A DNA stretch of 64,000 nt from Bacillota bacterium (GTDB lineage: Bacteria; Bacillota; UBA4882; UBA10575): contig DUQR01000031.1 in the NCBI GenBank assembly GCA_012837715.1, positions 1-64,000 on the forward strand, written 5' to 3'. The translations under genes and the position numbers were made by a program. Shown here piece by piece: positions 25,607 through 35,695 of the stretch; position 1 is the first letter of the stretch, and each line of letters begins with the position of its first letter. The notes under the pieces were generated by a model that worked only from the letters and a program-made list of their open reading frames with translations, did no database searches and had not been told where the DNA came from.

Positions 25607-26725
25607 TTAGCTCGCACCCCCCACTTTTTCCTTAATTTCCTCTTCCGCCACCAAGGGAGGTCCGGTCTTTTCCTTCTCGGCCAGGCGTTTCTGCAGGCGA
25701 CCCCAGTATTTTTCAATCAGCACACTGGTCGCCGAGAAGTAGATAATCGTCGCGATGATCGAATCGGCAATCTCCGGTGGCACTTGGGTCATGGCATTCA
25801 TAAAGCCCTTTCCGGAATGGAGCACACCAAAAAAGATGGCCGCCATAAATACACCCCAAGGGGAATTAGCGCCGAGGAGCGAGACCGCCACCCCGTCAAA
25901 ACCCTGACTGGGTAATACACCGATCTGCATGTTGGAAGCATAGCCCACATAGAAAGCGGCGCCTCCCAAACCGGCGCAAGCCCCGGCAATCATCATGGAG
26001 AGAATAATATTCCGGTTGGACTGAATCCCCGCATACTCCGCCGCATAACGGTTAAGGCCAACCGCCTTTAATTCATAACCGAGCGTCGTCCGCTCCAGAA
26101 TATAAGCAATGACAACCACCGCGATAATTGCGAGGAAAAAGCCTAGATTAATGTAGGAACCCCGAAAAAGGTCGGTTAACCACCCTACCTTTAAGGAGGC
26201 GGCTTCGGGAATCCGCCGGGATTCGGTCTCCAGGTAGGCCCCTTTAAAATAGGCGGGGATAATATAATAAACCGACCAGTAGGCAATCCAGTTCATCATG
26301 ATGGTACAGACCACTTCATGGACATTGAATTTGGCCTTCAGCCATCCGGGGACCAATCCCCAGAGCGCTCCTCCCAGCGCCGAGGCGATGATGATCACCG
26401 TCAAGAGCAGCGGTTTCGGCCAATTAAGGGTTAAACCGATCACCGTCGCACACAACCCGCCGATTAGCATCTGTCCGGCGCCACCGATGTTAAAAAGCCC
26501 GGTCTTAAAGGCAAAAGCCACCGATAACCCGGTAAAAATCAAAGGAGTGGCCGTCGCTAGCGTGTTCCCAATCCGTTCAATATTCATTAAACCGCCACTA
26601 ATCAGATAGATAAAACCGAGGATCGGATTATTCCCGGTCACCAGCATCAGAAGAGCGCCCGCCAGCAAACCAAGGCCAACGGCAACCAAAGCAATGGTAT
26701 ATTCCTTCCTCATCTCTTTCTTCAC
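25607..26725 (-). CDS. nupP: BMP-family nucleoside ABC transporter permease (NupP-like)
   Basis: A 372-residue permease with about ten helices. The N-terminal segment (TIALVAVGLGLLAGALLMLV) and the middle segments LSVAFAFKTGLFNIGGAGQM and GYELKAVGLNRYAAEYAGI mark YufP/NupP relatives. GTG 26725 overlaps the nupO stop in a GTGA arrangement, so the two are translationally coupled. A charged C-terminal tail of about 30 residues follows the last helix. It forms the channel with NupQ. Confidence 0.86.
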   Translation of the reverse strand: MKKEMRKEYTIALVAVGLGLLAGALLMLVTGNNPILGFIYLISGGLMNIERIGNTLATATPLIFTGLSVAFAFKTGLFNIGGAGQMLIGGLCATVIGLTLNWPKPLLLTVIIIASALGGALWGLVPGWLKAKFNVHEVVCTIMMNWIAYWSVYYIIPAYFKGAYLETESRRIPEAASLKVGWLTDLFRGSYINLGFFLAIIAVVVIAYILERTTLGYELKAVGLNRYAAEYAGIQSNRNIILSMMIAGACAGLGGAAFYVGYASNMQIGVLPSQGFDGVAVSLLGANSPWGVFMAAIFFGVLHSGKGFMNAMTQVPPEIADSIIATIIYFSATSVLIEKYWGRLQKRLAEKEKTGPPLVAEEEIKEKVGGAS

Positions 26726-28245
26726 GCGGTCTCCCCCCTTTGCACGCCGGCCATCATTAGACCGATCTCCTGTTCATTAGTGGCTTGCGCCTCCACGATC
26801 CCGATCAGTTCGCCATTGTAGATGACGGCAATCCGATCGGAGAGGGTCAGGATCTCATCCAACTCCAAGGAGACGAGAAGAACCGCCTTCCCTTTATCCC
26901 GTTGCTCCACAATGCGTTTATGAATATATTCGATCGCGCCCACGTCCAAGCCGCGGGTGGGTTGGACGGCAATGAGCAAATCCGGATCAATATCGATCTC
27001 CCGCCCGACAATGGCTTTTTGCTGGTTGCCACCAGAGAGCGAACGGGCTAAAGCAAGCGAACCTTGGCCGGAACGAACGTCAAACTCCTGCATCACCCGT
27101 TCCGTATGTTTCCGGATGGTCTCTCGGTTTAATAAACCTTTTTCGGCATAGGGAGGCTCATCATAGATTTTTAGGATCATATTCTCTTCCAACGTGTAAT
27201 CTAAGATTAGACCATGTTTATGCCGATCGGAGGGAATATGGGACATCCCCATCCGGATCCGTTCCCGAACCGAAAGGTTAGTGATGTCTGTTCCTTTCAG
27301 CATCACCCGGCCGTCTTCGGCCTTGCGCAGACCGGTAATGACTTCCACCAGTTCGGCTTGGCCGTTCCCTTCGACACCGGCCAGCCCCAAAATCTCCCCG
27401 GCTCGCACCTGTAACGAGAAGTTCTTCAAACCCATTACTTTCCGGTTGTTAAGGGCGGACAGGTTCTCCACCTGGAGCACCACCGCGCCCGCTTCCCGCT
27501 GGGTTTTCTCCACCGCAAACCGGATCTCCCGCCCCACCATCATCCGGGCCATCTCTTCTTCACTGGTCGATGCCACCTCAACCGTGCCGACCACCCGCCC
27601 CCGGCGAATGACGGTGCACCGGTCGGCAATGGCTTTAATTTCCTTTAGTTTATGGGTAATTAAAATGATAGATTTTCCTTCCTTAGCAAGGTTTCGCATG
27701 ATCCCAATCAGATCATTGATCTCCTGGGGAGTCAACACGGAAGTAGGTTCATCAAAGATCAGCACTTCCGCATCGCGGTAGAGCATCTTCATGATCTCAA
27801 CCCTTTGTTGCATACCGACAGAAATATCCTCGATTTTGGCATCGGGATCCACGTTCAAGCCATACCGCTTCGAAAGTTCCCTGATCTTTTCCGCCGCCGC
27901 CGTATGGTTAATGACTAACCCTTTGGTCATTTCCATGCCCAGCATGATATTTTCCGTAACGGTAAAATTATGAACTAGTTTAAAATGTTGATGAACCATC
28001 CCGATTCCGAGCTCATTTGCGACATTTGGGTCATTAATCTTCACTTCTTGACCGCGGACTTTTATCATTCCCGCATCCGGTTGATACAGACCGAAGAGGA
28101 TACTCATTAAAGTAGATTTTCCCGCGCCATTTTCCCCAAGCAAAGCATGGATTTCGCCCGGTTTCAACTGCAATGTAATGTCATCATTAGCGACAACGCC
28201 GGGAAATTCTTTCCTGATCTTTAACATCTCGACGACATATTCCAT
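26722..28245 (-). CDS. nupO: BMP-family ABC transporter ATPase (NupO-like)
   Basis: A tandem ABC ATPase of 507 residues. The first nucleotide-binding domain has Walker A GENGAGKST near residue 36, a degenerate-looking signature at ISVGMQQRVEI and Walker B VLIFDEPTSVLT. The second domain has the weak loop GVEGNGQAE and a good signature LSGGNQQKAIVGRE. Such two-domain sugar/nucleoside ATPases energise BPD_transp_2 permeases. AAGGAGCGATGTA precedes the ATG. It lies after the terminator that follows the binding-protein gene. Confidence 0.9.
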   Translation of the reverse strand: MEYVVEMLKIRKEFPGVVANDDITLQLKPGEIHALLGENGAGKSTLMSILFGLYQPDAGMIKVRGQEVKINDPNVANELGIGMVHQHFKLVHNFTVTENIMLGMEMTKGLVINHTAAAEKIRELSKRYGLNVDPDAKIEDISVGMQQRVEIMKMLYRDAEVLIFDEPTSVLTPQEINDLIGIMRNLAKEGKSIILITHKLKEIKAIADRCTVIRRGRVVGTVEVASTSEEEMARMMVGREIRFAVEKTQREAGAVVLQVENLSALNNRKVMGLKNFSLQVRAGEILGLAGVEGNGQAELVEVITGLRKAEDGRVMLKGTDITNLSVRERIRMGMSHIPSDRHKHGLILDYTLEENMILKIYDEPPYAEKGLLNRETIRKHTERVMQEFDVRSGQGSLALARSLSGGNQQKAIVGREIDIDPDLLIAVQPTRGLDVGAIEYIHKRIVEQRDKGKAVLLVSLELDEILTLSDRIAVIYNGELIGIVEAQATNEQEIGLMMAGVQRGETA

Positions 28246-28292
28246 TACATCGCTCCTTTATATTTTTTCCTCTTCTCCCATTATAATATATT

Positions 28293-28335
28293 TTTAAAAA
28301 AAGAAAAGAAGAGGATGGCTTCTGCCATCCTCTTC
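28293..28335 (-). terminator. Strong terminator between bmp and nupO
   Basis: A perfect 12-bp stem GAAGAGGATGGC/GCCATCCTCTTC with a four-base loop is followed by TTTTCTTTTTTT on the minus strand. TATAAT lies just past it (28281-28286, minus strand) and might serve a separate promoter for the permease genes. Confidence 0.9.
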
Positions 28336-28366
28336 CCACTGGTAACCGGAATAAACCATCCGGCTC

Positions 28367-29449
28367 TTATCTAATCAGATCGCCCTGGACATCAGCGACG
28401 ACAATTTCGCCGCTCTTTAGTTTAGCATAAACCTCGGCCACCTTGCTTTCGACGGCGGCGCTTAGATTCGGGTTGTTTTCCGGGATACCAACTCCGTCGT
28501 TGGTAGCGTCAAAGGTGAGTATTTGACCACCGGGGAATTTCCCTTCGGTTTCAAATTTAATCATATCGTAGGTGGCCTTTTTAATCTGTTTCATGGCGGA
28601 AGTCAAGATGATCGACTTCTCCCCATCGTAAATTCCCTCCGCATACTGGTCGACATCCACGCCAATAACCCACACTTCTTCCCCGGCTTTCATCCGGGAT
28701 TTGGCCTCGTTGATCGCGCCGATTCCGACGCCACCGGCCGCGGCAAAGATCGCTTTTACCCCGCGGTCATACATCTGAGCCGCCAGCTGTTGCCCAGCCG
28801 CCACATTATCAAAAGAGCCTTGGTAAATTACATTTTCCGGTCGAATCACCATTTTGGTGCCTAAATTTTCATTCGCATACTTTACGCCTTGTTGGAATCC
28901 CCAGTTAAACTTCTGCACCGCCGGGATCTCCATCCCGCCGATGTAACCAAGTTCGCCTTCCTTCAATTGTAAAGCCGTAGCCACACCAGCCACAAAACCG
29001 GACTCATGTTCCGCAAAGAAAATCGAAACGGTGTTTTCTTTAACCACCGGCACATAATCACCAGCATGGGGGTTTCCGTCGATAATCACAAATTTAGCAT
29101 CCGGATACTTGTCTTGAGCTTGGAAGATGGCTGTTTCAAACTTAAACCCGGGGCAGACAATAAATTTAAATCCAGCATCATAAAGATTGCCAATCTCCTT
29201 CATGTAGTCCGCTTCGGTGGTCCCGGCCGGTTTCAAATACTTAATTTCGAGGCCTAAATCTTCTCCGGCCTGTTTAACCCCTTCCCAGGTCCCCTGGTTA
29301 AAAGATTTGTCATCAATAGTTCCGGCATCGGTAACCATCCCGATCTTCAACCGACCCTTTTTGAGCACACCCGTTTTTTCGCCAACATTGAACAGAATCA
29401 GAGCGGCCACCACTAAGATGACCAAAACTACCAAGACTTTCTTCACCAA
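28367..29449 (-). CDS. BMP-family nucleoside-type substrate-binding protein
   Basis: A 360-residue periplasmic-type binding protein of the BMP/PnrA family. It has the signature KIGMVTDAGTIDDKSFNQGT near residue 36 and the DRGVKAIFAAAGGVGIGAI region near 230. BMP proteins bind purine nucleosides and similar ligands and pass them to NupOPQ. The N-terminus is one hydrophobic helix (4-25) with no Cys, so it lacks the lipobox usual for Firmicute homologues. It begins the operon and is followed by a terminator. An inverted repeat lies upstream at 29473-29498. Confidence 0.9.
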   Translation of the reverse strand: MVKKVLVVLVILVVAALILFNVGEKTGVLKKGRLKIGMVTDAGTIDDKSFNQGTWEGVKQAGEDLGLEIKYLKPAGTTEADYMKEIGNLYDAGFKFIVCPGFKFETAIFQAQDKYPDAKFVIIDGNPHAGDYVPVVKENTVSIFFAEHESGFVAGVATALQLKEGELGYIGGMEIPAVQKFNWGFQQGVKYANENLGTKMVIRPENVIYQGSFDNVAAGQQLAAQMYDRGVKAIFAAAGGVGIGAINEAKSRMKAGEEVWVIGVDVDQYAEGIYDGEKSIILTSAMKQIKKATYDMIKFETEGKFPGGQILTFDATNDGVGIPENNPNLSAAVESKVAEVYAKLKSGEIVVADVQGDLIR

Positions 29450-29622
29450 TTTTGGTGCCTCCTTTGTTTTATTTCAGCTCACCGAACTGAAATAAGATCT
29501 TCTCATTACTATTTTAGTTAATATTAGGATAAGTTGCAAGGTTTAGATGGGCGTTTTTGGCGACTACGTTGAAATAGCTCCCGTTGTTCATCCCCTCAAG
29601 CTGCACTACCCAGCGTGAGCGA

Positions 29623-32406
29623 CTACTTCGCGGCTACCTGCGCTAAAACCGCTAGAAGCTCTTTAATATGGTAAGGTTTACTGACGACCCCGGAGAATCC
29701 GTGTTTTTGGTAGTTGGCGATGATTGGATCCGAAGCATATCCGCTGGACACCACCGCTCTAATCTGCGGATTAAAACGGCGTAGTTCGGTGAGGACTTCC
29801 AGTCCCCCGATCCCACCGGGGATCGTTAAGTCAAGGATAACCACATCAAAGGGGTTGTTATTCTTCTCTGCTTCCTGATAAGCAGCAATAGTTTCCGCGC
29901 CGTTACGCGTGGTTACAATCTCATGGCCGAAGTTGCTCAACAGTTCAGCCACCGGTCGCGAGATCAATTCCTCATCATCCATCAAGAGAATACGCAACCC
30001 CCCTTCAAGGACCACCGGTTCCTTTTCTCTAACCACTTCGGCCAATTTCATGGTGTTGGCCGGTAAATATAGATAAAAAGTGGAACCGACATTCTTCTCC
30101 GATTCCACTTCAATCACTCCGTCATGCTGATGAATAATGGAAATAGCCGTGGCCAACCCTAACCCGTTCCCATTCGCCTTAGTGGTGAAAAAGGGGTCAA
30201 AAATCTTATCCATAATCGCCTGTTCAATCCCCGTTCCCTGATCGGCCACCGTCACTTTCACGTACTTCCCCGGCTTCAGTCTTTCTTTGGTCTTCACCTC
30301 CACATTTTCCCCACTGATCCTAATAACCCCACCCTGATGCATCGCCTGCTGGGCATTGAGAACCAAATTATGGAATACCTGGCTAATCTGGCCCACATCG
30401 ATCGAGACCGGCCAAAGATCGGCTGGCATCTGATACTCCGCCTTTATGTTGGAGCCACGCAGAACGAAATCGGTCGTCTCCCGGATTAAACCGGACAGGA
30501 CCGCGTTTTTGCGCACCGGCGCCCCACCTTTGGCGAAAGTCAACAACTGCTTCGTTAAGTTACTGGCCTGATGAGAAATCTCTACGGTCTCGGCTAAAGT
30601 AGGTAATATATTGATTTGCTTTTCATACTGAATACTTGCTAATTGCAAGTTGGAAATGATCGCCGCTAAAACATTATTAAAGTCATGAGCGATCCCCGCC
30701 GCTAAAACACCCAATGATTCTAATTTCGCCGCCTTCAAAAGCTCCCTTTCGGCTCGGCGTTTTTCTGAAATATCCTGAAAAACGGTGACCATCCCGATCT
30801 CCTTCCCGTTCGGCAGTTTCACCGGAGAATGTTCTAAGGTGATCGGGATTTTTCGCTGATCACCGGTGACCAGTACCGGATCGGTATAGGCTGACCCGGG
30901 GGTAAAGCTTGAGTACTTTTCCCCGGTTTTCCCATTGTAAACTGTCAGCAGGTTGCTCAAAAGTTGCTTACTGGTTCTTTCTTCCGTACATCCAATCAAC
31001 TCCCGCGCCGTGGGGTTAATCAGCACTACCCGACCGCTCCGGTCGGTAGTGATGACACCTTCATTCAATGAGTTCAGGGTGATCTTCAATAACTCCCGTT
31101 CCGAAGCGATATTCTCTTCCTCGATCCGTTTGCGTTCCGTGATATCCACATTGATCCCGATCAGTTCGGTAGTATGTTCGCCTTCCCGCATGGCCAGTCC
31201 TTTCGTGAGAAACCAGTATTCTTTTCCTCCCCAGAACATCCGGTATTCGGTTTCAAAATTCCGGCCGCTGGCGATGGCTTGCGCGAACAACTCTGTAACC
31301 CGGGGGCGGTCCTCGGGATGAATAGCCGCCAAACATTGGTCCTGATCTAAAGAGGCCGACTCGCCCCGCTTTTTTTCAACCAAATAGGTGACCCGGCCGG
31401 ACGCCAAATTCCACGTCCAACTACAGACCCCGGTCGTTGATAAAACCAAGCGAAAACGTTCTTCGTTCTTTCGTAATTTCCGTACCAGCAGGAGATTTTC
31501 ATAGACTAAGGCCACTTGTTTACTGAGGGCCATGATCATTTCTCCTTCTTCTTCTGTGAAAAAAGGAGCATTAACCCGATCGCGTAGTGCTAGCCAGCCG
31601 TAGATTTCTCCAGGTGAGGCCACCGGAACAACCAACAAAGAAGATTCCGCGCCAAGCATCGGTTCGGGTTGGCCGGGAAGGGCAGTAGATGTTGCAGGCC
31701 AGCGGAAAAGGATTCCTTCTTCCATTACCTGGCGGCAAACATCTACCGGTGGAAATATTTCTTTCACCGCCTCGCTGTTCTGTAATTCCGGATCAGTCCA
31801 GTAGTGCCGGGTCTCATCTTCCTCCATCACCAGCAGTACGGAACGGCAGTTTAGAAATTCTCTGGTTCCCCGGCAAAAGTTTCTTAATAAAGCATCCGGA
31901 TCACGCTGCGAAACCAGATTGACACTGAGATCCATTAAGACGGCAAGGCGTAATCCCGTTGCTTGACTGCACAACTTATCCGCCGGCGGCGGGGGATCCT
32001 TTTCCGCAGAAGCCGGTAGCAAGGGAGTCTGAGTTTCCCCGCAACTTAGCACCTCATTGATGGCCTCCAGAAGAAGGGAAGGTTCAGAAGGTTTCGGGAG
32101 CACGCGATAAGATTCATCAAGCTCATGCAGTTGAATAACTTCCGGCCACCGGTAGGTTGCCGTATAAAAGATAACCGGCGTAGAACGGAGGGTAGCTTCC
32201 TGCCGTAACCGGCGGACTAACTCCAAACCATCCATGCCCGGCATCAGAATATCGGAGATGATCAGATCCGGAACCACTTTCTTGGCATAATTTAAGGCTT
32301 GTTCCCCGTTGGCGGCCTTTAAAACAGTATGTCCCATATACCCCAGTAAGGTATCGAGCATCTGACGGCTGAGCGCATGATCTTCAATAATTAGGATTTT
32401 AGCCAC
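29623..32406 (-). CDS. Hybrid sensor histidine kinase with two receiver domains
   Basis: About 927 residues. In order: receiver domain (Asp52), GAF domain (about 160-310), two PAS domains (about 315-560), HisKA (His574 in GIAHDFNN), HATPase (about 670-790) and a second receiver (Asp859 in ILDLTIPGG). No transmembrane segment is seen, so it is a cytoplasmic sensor. GTG 32406 follows GGGGGGAG. Another in-frame ATG lies 14 codons upstream without a ribosome site. Downstream of the PAS kinase gene and probably cotranscribed with it. No output domain is present, so its target is elsewhere. Confidence 0.88.
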   Translation of the reverse strand: MAKILIIEDHALSRQMLDTLLGYMGHTVLKAANGEQALNYAKKVVPDLIISDILMPGMDGLELVRRLRQEATLRSTPVIFYTATYRWPEVIQLHELDESYRVLPKPSEPSLLLEAINEVLSCGETQTPLLPASAEKDPPPPADKLCSQATGLRLAVLMDLSVNLVSQRDPDALLRNFCRGTREFLNCRSVLLVMEEDETRHYWTDPELQNSEAVKEIFPPVDVCRQVMEEGILFRWPATSTALPGQPEPMLGAESSLLVVPVASPGEIYGWLALRDRVNAPFFTEEEGEMIMALSKQVALVYENLLLVRKLRKNEERFRLVLSTTGVCSWTWNLASGRVTYLVEKKRGESASLDQDQCLAAIHPEDRPRVTELFAQAIASGRNFETEYRMFWGGKEYWFLTKGLAMREGEHTTELIGINVDITERKRIEEENIASERELLKITLNSLNEGVITTDRSGRVVLINPTARELIGCTEERTSKQLLSNLLTVYNGKTGEKYSSFTPGSAYTDPVLVTGDQRKIPITLEHSPVKLPNGKEIGMVTVFQDISEKRRAERELLKAAKLESLGVLAAGIAHDFNNVLAAIISNLQLASIQYEKQINILPTLAETVEISHQASNLTKQLLTFAKGGAPVRKNAVLSGLIRETTDFVLRGSNIKAEYQMPADLWPVSIDVGQISQVFHNLVLNAQQAMHQGGVIRISGENVEVKTKERLKPGKYVKVTVADQGTGIEQAIMDKIFDPFFTTKANGNGLGLATAISIIHQHDGVIEVESEKNVGSTFYLYLPANTMKLAEVVREKEPVVLEGGLRILLMDDEELISRPVAELLSNFGHEIVTTRNGAETIAAYQEAEKNNNPFDVVILDLTIPGGIGGLEVLTELRRFNPQIRAVVSSGYASDPIIANYQKHGFSGVVSKPYHIKELLAVLAQVAAK

Positions 32407-32469
32407 AATTCTCCCCCCTCGGTTACCCTTTGTCCGTTTCGTTGCCACTGGACTATGTAAAAAGCCCGG

Positions 32470-34437
32470 TTAGCCTTGGACTTCAGCTGGTCTTAAACAG
32501 GCTTCCGCCCCTTGGCTCGCTTGTTCATCCGGTAAACTTTCCGGAAGCACCAGTGTAAAAGCACTACCCTTTCCATACTCACTTTCGATGAAAAGTTGCC
32601 CGCCCAGGAGCCGGGTTAGTTCTTTACTCAGCGATAATCCTAAACCAACCCCATCCCGAGAGTAGCCCCCCTCGTTCAACTGGGTAAAGCTTTCAAAAAT
32701 TTTCTCCTGATCCTCCCGTTTGATCCCAATTCCGGTATCTTTCACATTAATTCGAATCCAAAAAATTTCCCCGCTGCGTTCCTGGACTAATTCCACCCAC
32801 ACCCTACCCTCCTCGGTAAATTTAATGCCGTTCCCAACTAAGTTAAGTAGGATTTGACTTAACGCCCGGCGGTCAGTAAAAATCAGGACTTCTTCTTCAG
32901 GTAAACTACATTCCAGTTTTAACTGTTTTCTCTCGGCCAGGGGCAAGAGGGTGGAAAGCACCTCCTTAATTAGGGTACGGCAAGAGATGGTTTCGGGGTT
33001 AAATTGGACCTTCCCCGATTGGATCCTAACCAGATCAAGAAGGTCATCAATCAGCGCCAGTAGGTGTTGGGCACTGAGTAAAATGCTTTGCAGTTGTGTT
33101 TCCTGATCCGCGGTTAATGGCCCCGGCAACTTCATCAGCAACGTGCTGGTAAAACCAATAATCGCATTCAATGGTGTGCGCAGCTCGTGACTGATATTCG
33201 CTAGAAAGCGGTCTTTAGTCCGGTTGGCCTTTTCCAGTTCCGCATTTTTCTCCTGCAGCGCTTGCTCAAAAATTTTACGTTCGGTTACATCCCGGGCGGC
33301 AGCAAAGACTCCCTGTAATTTTCCGTTCCGGTCCGCAAAGGTAGTGGCATTATAAGAAACCACTTTTTTGGTCCCGTCTTTAGCACAGGCCGTCAGTTCG
33401 TAATCGATGACTTTACCCTTTTGGAGCACCAGTCGGATCCCCTCTTCCGCCCGGGCCGCATCAGTAAAGTAATTCTTAAAATGCGTGCCGATCAGTTCAT
33501 CCCGGAGAAGACCGGTCAGCTTCTCCATTTGCTGATTAACATCGGTGATATACCCCACGGGGTCGGTGGTAATTAAAGCGTCAATATTGGATTCTACCAA
33601 AGAACGGGTATAGTACTGCTGATCCCGCAATTGCTGTTCCAGGTTTTTTTGGTTGGTGATGTTCCGGACGGAAGCTAAAACTCCCGCCACTTTCCCATCG
33701 ACATCAAAGGAAATCGAGATATTACAAGAAACCGGAATCTTTTGTCCATCCTTCGTCAACACCGTCAACTCACAATTTCTCAACATTCCTTCCCGCAAGG
33801 TGGTCTGGACGGCCTTGTCTGCCTCTTCCGGATGGACAAAGCACTGCTTAAAAGGGCAACTAATCAGTTCCGTCCGGGCATACCCGGTAAGCGCGGACAT
33901 TTGTTTATTCAGGTCGGTTATTACCCCTAAAGGATTGGTCGTCACTAAAGCATCAATATTAGCTTCCAGTAAAGAACGGTTATAAAACTCTTTGGCCTTC
34001 AATTCTTCGGTTAACCGAATCTCGGCGGAAAGATCCTTGGCTAAAAAGAGATAACCCCGGATCTGCCCGGAAGAATTGAGCCACGGCAGTATAGTGCTTT
34101 GCGTAATAAAGACTTCACCATTGCGGCGCCGCTGATTGAAAAGGCCCTCCCATTTACCATCCCTTGAAATCGCGGCCTTAATCTCTTTTCGCTTCCCTTT
34201 TTTTACTTCTTCCGGGACAAATAACAAAGAAACATCTTGTTTGCCAACAACCTCTTCTGGTTTATAACCATAGCGTAGACGAGCCCCTTGGTTCCAAAGC
34301 CTAATTTTTCCTTCCGTGTCAGTACCAACCAAGATATATCCAGCCGAGGCTTTTAGGAGCGTGAAAAGAAAGTCATATACTTCCTGTTCTTCCCCAAACA
34401 GGGACGAATCATATAACAGTAATCCGGGTTGACGCAA
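32470..34437 (-). CDS. PAS-repeat sensor histidine kinase
   Basis: A soluble kinase of 655 residues with three PAS domains (about 20-145, 150-270 and 275-395), a HisKA domain with His417 in NISHELRTPLN, and a HATPase with N, G1 and G2 boxes (LVGNGIKFTEEG, VKDTGIGI and GVGLGLSLSK). No membrane segment or receiver is seen. The start is TTG, with AAGGAGGGGAGACGG before it. The hybrid kinase gene lies 63 bases downstream. A short hairpin terminator sits in the leader 48 bases before the start, so expression may be attenuated. Confidence 0.88.
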   Translation of the reverse strand: MRQPGLLLYDSSLFGEEQEVYDFLFTLLKASAGYILVGTDTEGKIRLWNQGARLRYGYKPEEVVGKQDVSLLFVPEEVKKGKRKEIKAAISRDGKWEGLFNQRRRNGEVFITQSTILPWLNSSGQIRGYLFLAKDLSAEIRLTEELKAKEFYNRSLLEANIDALVTTNPLGVITDLNKQMSALTGYARTELISCPFKQCFVHPEEADKAVQTTLREGMLRNCELTVLTKDGQKIPVSCNISISFDVDGKVAGVLASVRNITNQKNLEQQLRDQQYYTRSLVESNIDALITTDPVGYITDVNQQMEKLTGLLRDELIGTHFKNYFTDAARAEEGIRLVLQKGKVIDYELTACAKDGTKKVVSYNATTFADRNGKLQGVFAAARDVTERKIFEQALQEKNAELEKANRTKDRFLANISHELRTPLNAIIGFTSTLLMKLPGPLTADQETQLQSILLSAQHLLALIDDLLDLVRIQSGKVQFNPETISCRTLIKEVLSTLLPLAERKQLKLECSLPEEEVLIFTDRRALSQILLNLVGNGIKFTEEGRVWVELVQERSGEIFWIRINVKDTGIGIKREDQEKIFESFTQLNEGGYSRDGVGLGLSLSKELTRLLGGQLFIESEYGKGSAFTLVLPESLPDEQASQGAEACLRPAEVQG

Positions 34438-34484
34438 CCGTCTCCCCTCCTTTTTTGTCTCCTTTAAAAACTAATAAAATTCGA

Positions 34485-34509
34485 CAAAAAAAGGCGACTC
34501 TTTCGAGTC
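34485..34509 (-). terminator. Terminator-like hairpin in the PAS kinase leader
   Basis: GACTC-GAAA-GAGTC followed by GCC and seven T on the minus strand. It lies upstream of the kinase start with no other minus-strand gene before it, which fits transcription attenuation. The stem is only five base pairs. Confidence 0.5.
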
Positions 34510-34790
34510 ATCCCTTAATCCCATTTTATTACGCGATCCTTGAGGAACAGGTTAAAATCGCCCAAATCAGATCTCCTTTCTTCCAGGGTTAGTGGCCTGA
34601 TCTTCCTTCCGAAAAAACTTCCGTGTTAAGATTAATTTTATTCATCACATAATTTCGCTTTAAAAAAGGTTTTCCCTTCTTCCCGTTCTAATTTCCGCTA
34701 ATTCTTCCTTGACCTTCCTTCTATAATAATGTAAGATTACCCTATAATAAAAAACCATTATTACACCCGCCTTTTGTAACACAAATTCCC

Positions 34791-34819
34791 TTTACTAAAA
34801 TCGGGTTTTCGCGTATAAT
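34791..34819 (+). promoter_or_regulatory. Promoter of the amino-acid binding-protein gene
   Basis: TTTACT, a 17-base spacer and a perfect TATAAT, 30 bases before the ATG of the binding-protein gene. Confidence 0.6.
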
Positions 34820-34849
34820 TGCATATAAATACTTTAGAGGTGATTATTT

Positions 34850-35656
34850 ATGAAAAAAGGCATTGGTTTCATGCTGGCCTTGCTGTTGGTGTTTCTTTTA
34901 ATCGTCTCCGGGAACGCTGCCCCGAAAAAGGATACCTCCTGGGAAGAAATTGCGAAGAGAGGCTATTTTGTATTAGGCCTTGATGACAGTTTTCCACCGA
35001 TGGGATTCCGGGATGACAAGGGTCAAATTGTCGGTTTTGACATTGATGTGGCAAAAGCTGTTTGTCAGCGCCTGGGAATTGAATTAAAACTGCAACCGAT
35101 CAACTGGGATGCCAAAGAACAAGAACTGAACACAAAAAATATTGATTGTATTTGGAACGGTTTAACCATTACTCCCGAACGCAAGAAAAATGTGCTCTTT
35201 ACCAAACCATACATGGATAATCGGCAGGTCATCGTTGTCCGCGCCGATTCGGGTCTCGCTTCCCTTTCCGCTTTGGCCGGAAAAACCTTGGGTCTGCAGG
35301 CTGGCTCCAGCGCGAAAGATGCCTTAAATAACGTTCCCGACTTTGAAGCCTCCTTAGCGAATGTCATCGAATTTGACGAAAACATGACCGCCCTGATGGA
35401 TTTGGAATTAGGTGGTTTGGATGCGGTCCTGATGGATGAGATCGTGGCGCGTTATTACATTCAACAAAGGAACAAGAATTTTATGGTGTTAGATGAGGCT
35501 TTAGCCAGTGAAGAATATGGGATCGGTTTTCGCAAAAACGATCAGGCCTTAATGGAAAAATTCCAGAATACCCTTATCGCCATGGCTGAAGACGGCACGT
35601 TGGCCGCCATCTCCAAAGCATGGTTTGGCGAAGACATCACCGTGATTAACCGATAA
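34850..35656 (+). CDS. Family 3 amino-acid ABC substrate-binding protein
   Basis: A 268-residue binding protein with a signal peptide (1-24, ending GNAA). The SBP_bac_3 motif FVLGLDDSFPPMGFRDDKGQ is near 40, GFDIDVAKAVCQRLGIELKL near 66 and WNGLTITPERKK near 106. It binds polar or acidic amino acids. The exact ligand is not readable. No lipobox Cys is present, so the mature form should be soluble, as in outer-membrane bacteria. AGAGGTGAT precedes the ATG. A terminator follows before the permease gene. Confidence 0.92.
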   Translation: MKKGIGFMLALLLVFLLIVSGNAAPKKDTSWEEIAKRGYFVLGLDDSFPPMGFRDDKGQIVGFDIDVAKAVCQRLGIELKLQPINWDAKEQELNTKNIDCIWNGLTITPERKKNVLFTKPYMDNRQVIVVRADSGLASLSALAGKTLGLQAGSSAKDALNNVPDFEASLANVIEFDENMTALMDLELGGLDAVLMDEIVARYYIQQRNKNFMVLDEALASEEYGIGFRKNDQALMEKFQNTLIAMAEDGTLAAISKAWFGEDITVINR

Positions 35657-35695
35657 AATATCACAAAACGTGACAAGCACCCTATCATTACTAAC

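Larger units (their letters stand above)
34438..34849. other. Divergent gap between kinase and amino-acid ABC operons
   Basis: The leader of the PAS kinase contains a terminator-like hairpin at 34485-34509. A plus-strand promoter at 34791-34819 serves the binding-protein gene. The middle is AT-rich with no further feature that I can support. Confidence 0.5.

Noticed and set aside
27281-27781. A 166-codon frame antisense to nupO
   Set aside because: It is a frame shadow with no start signals. nupO itself is fully supported.
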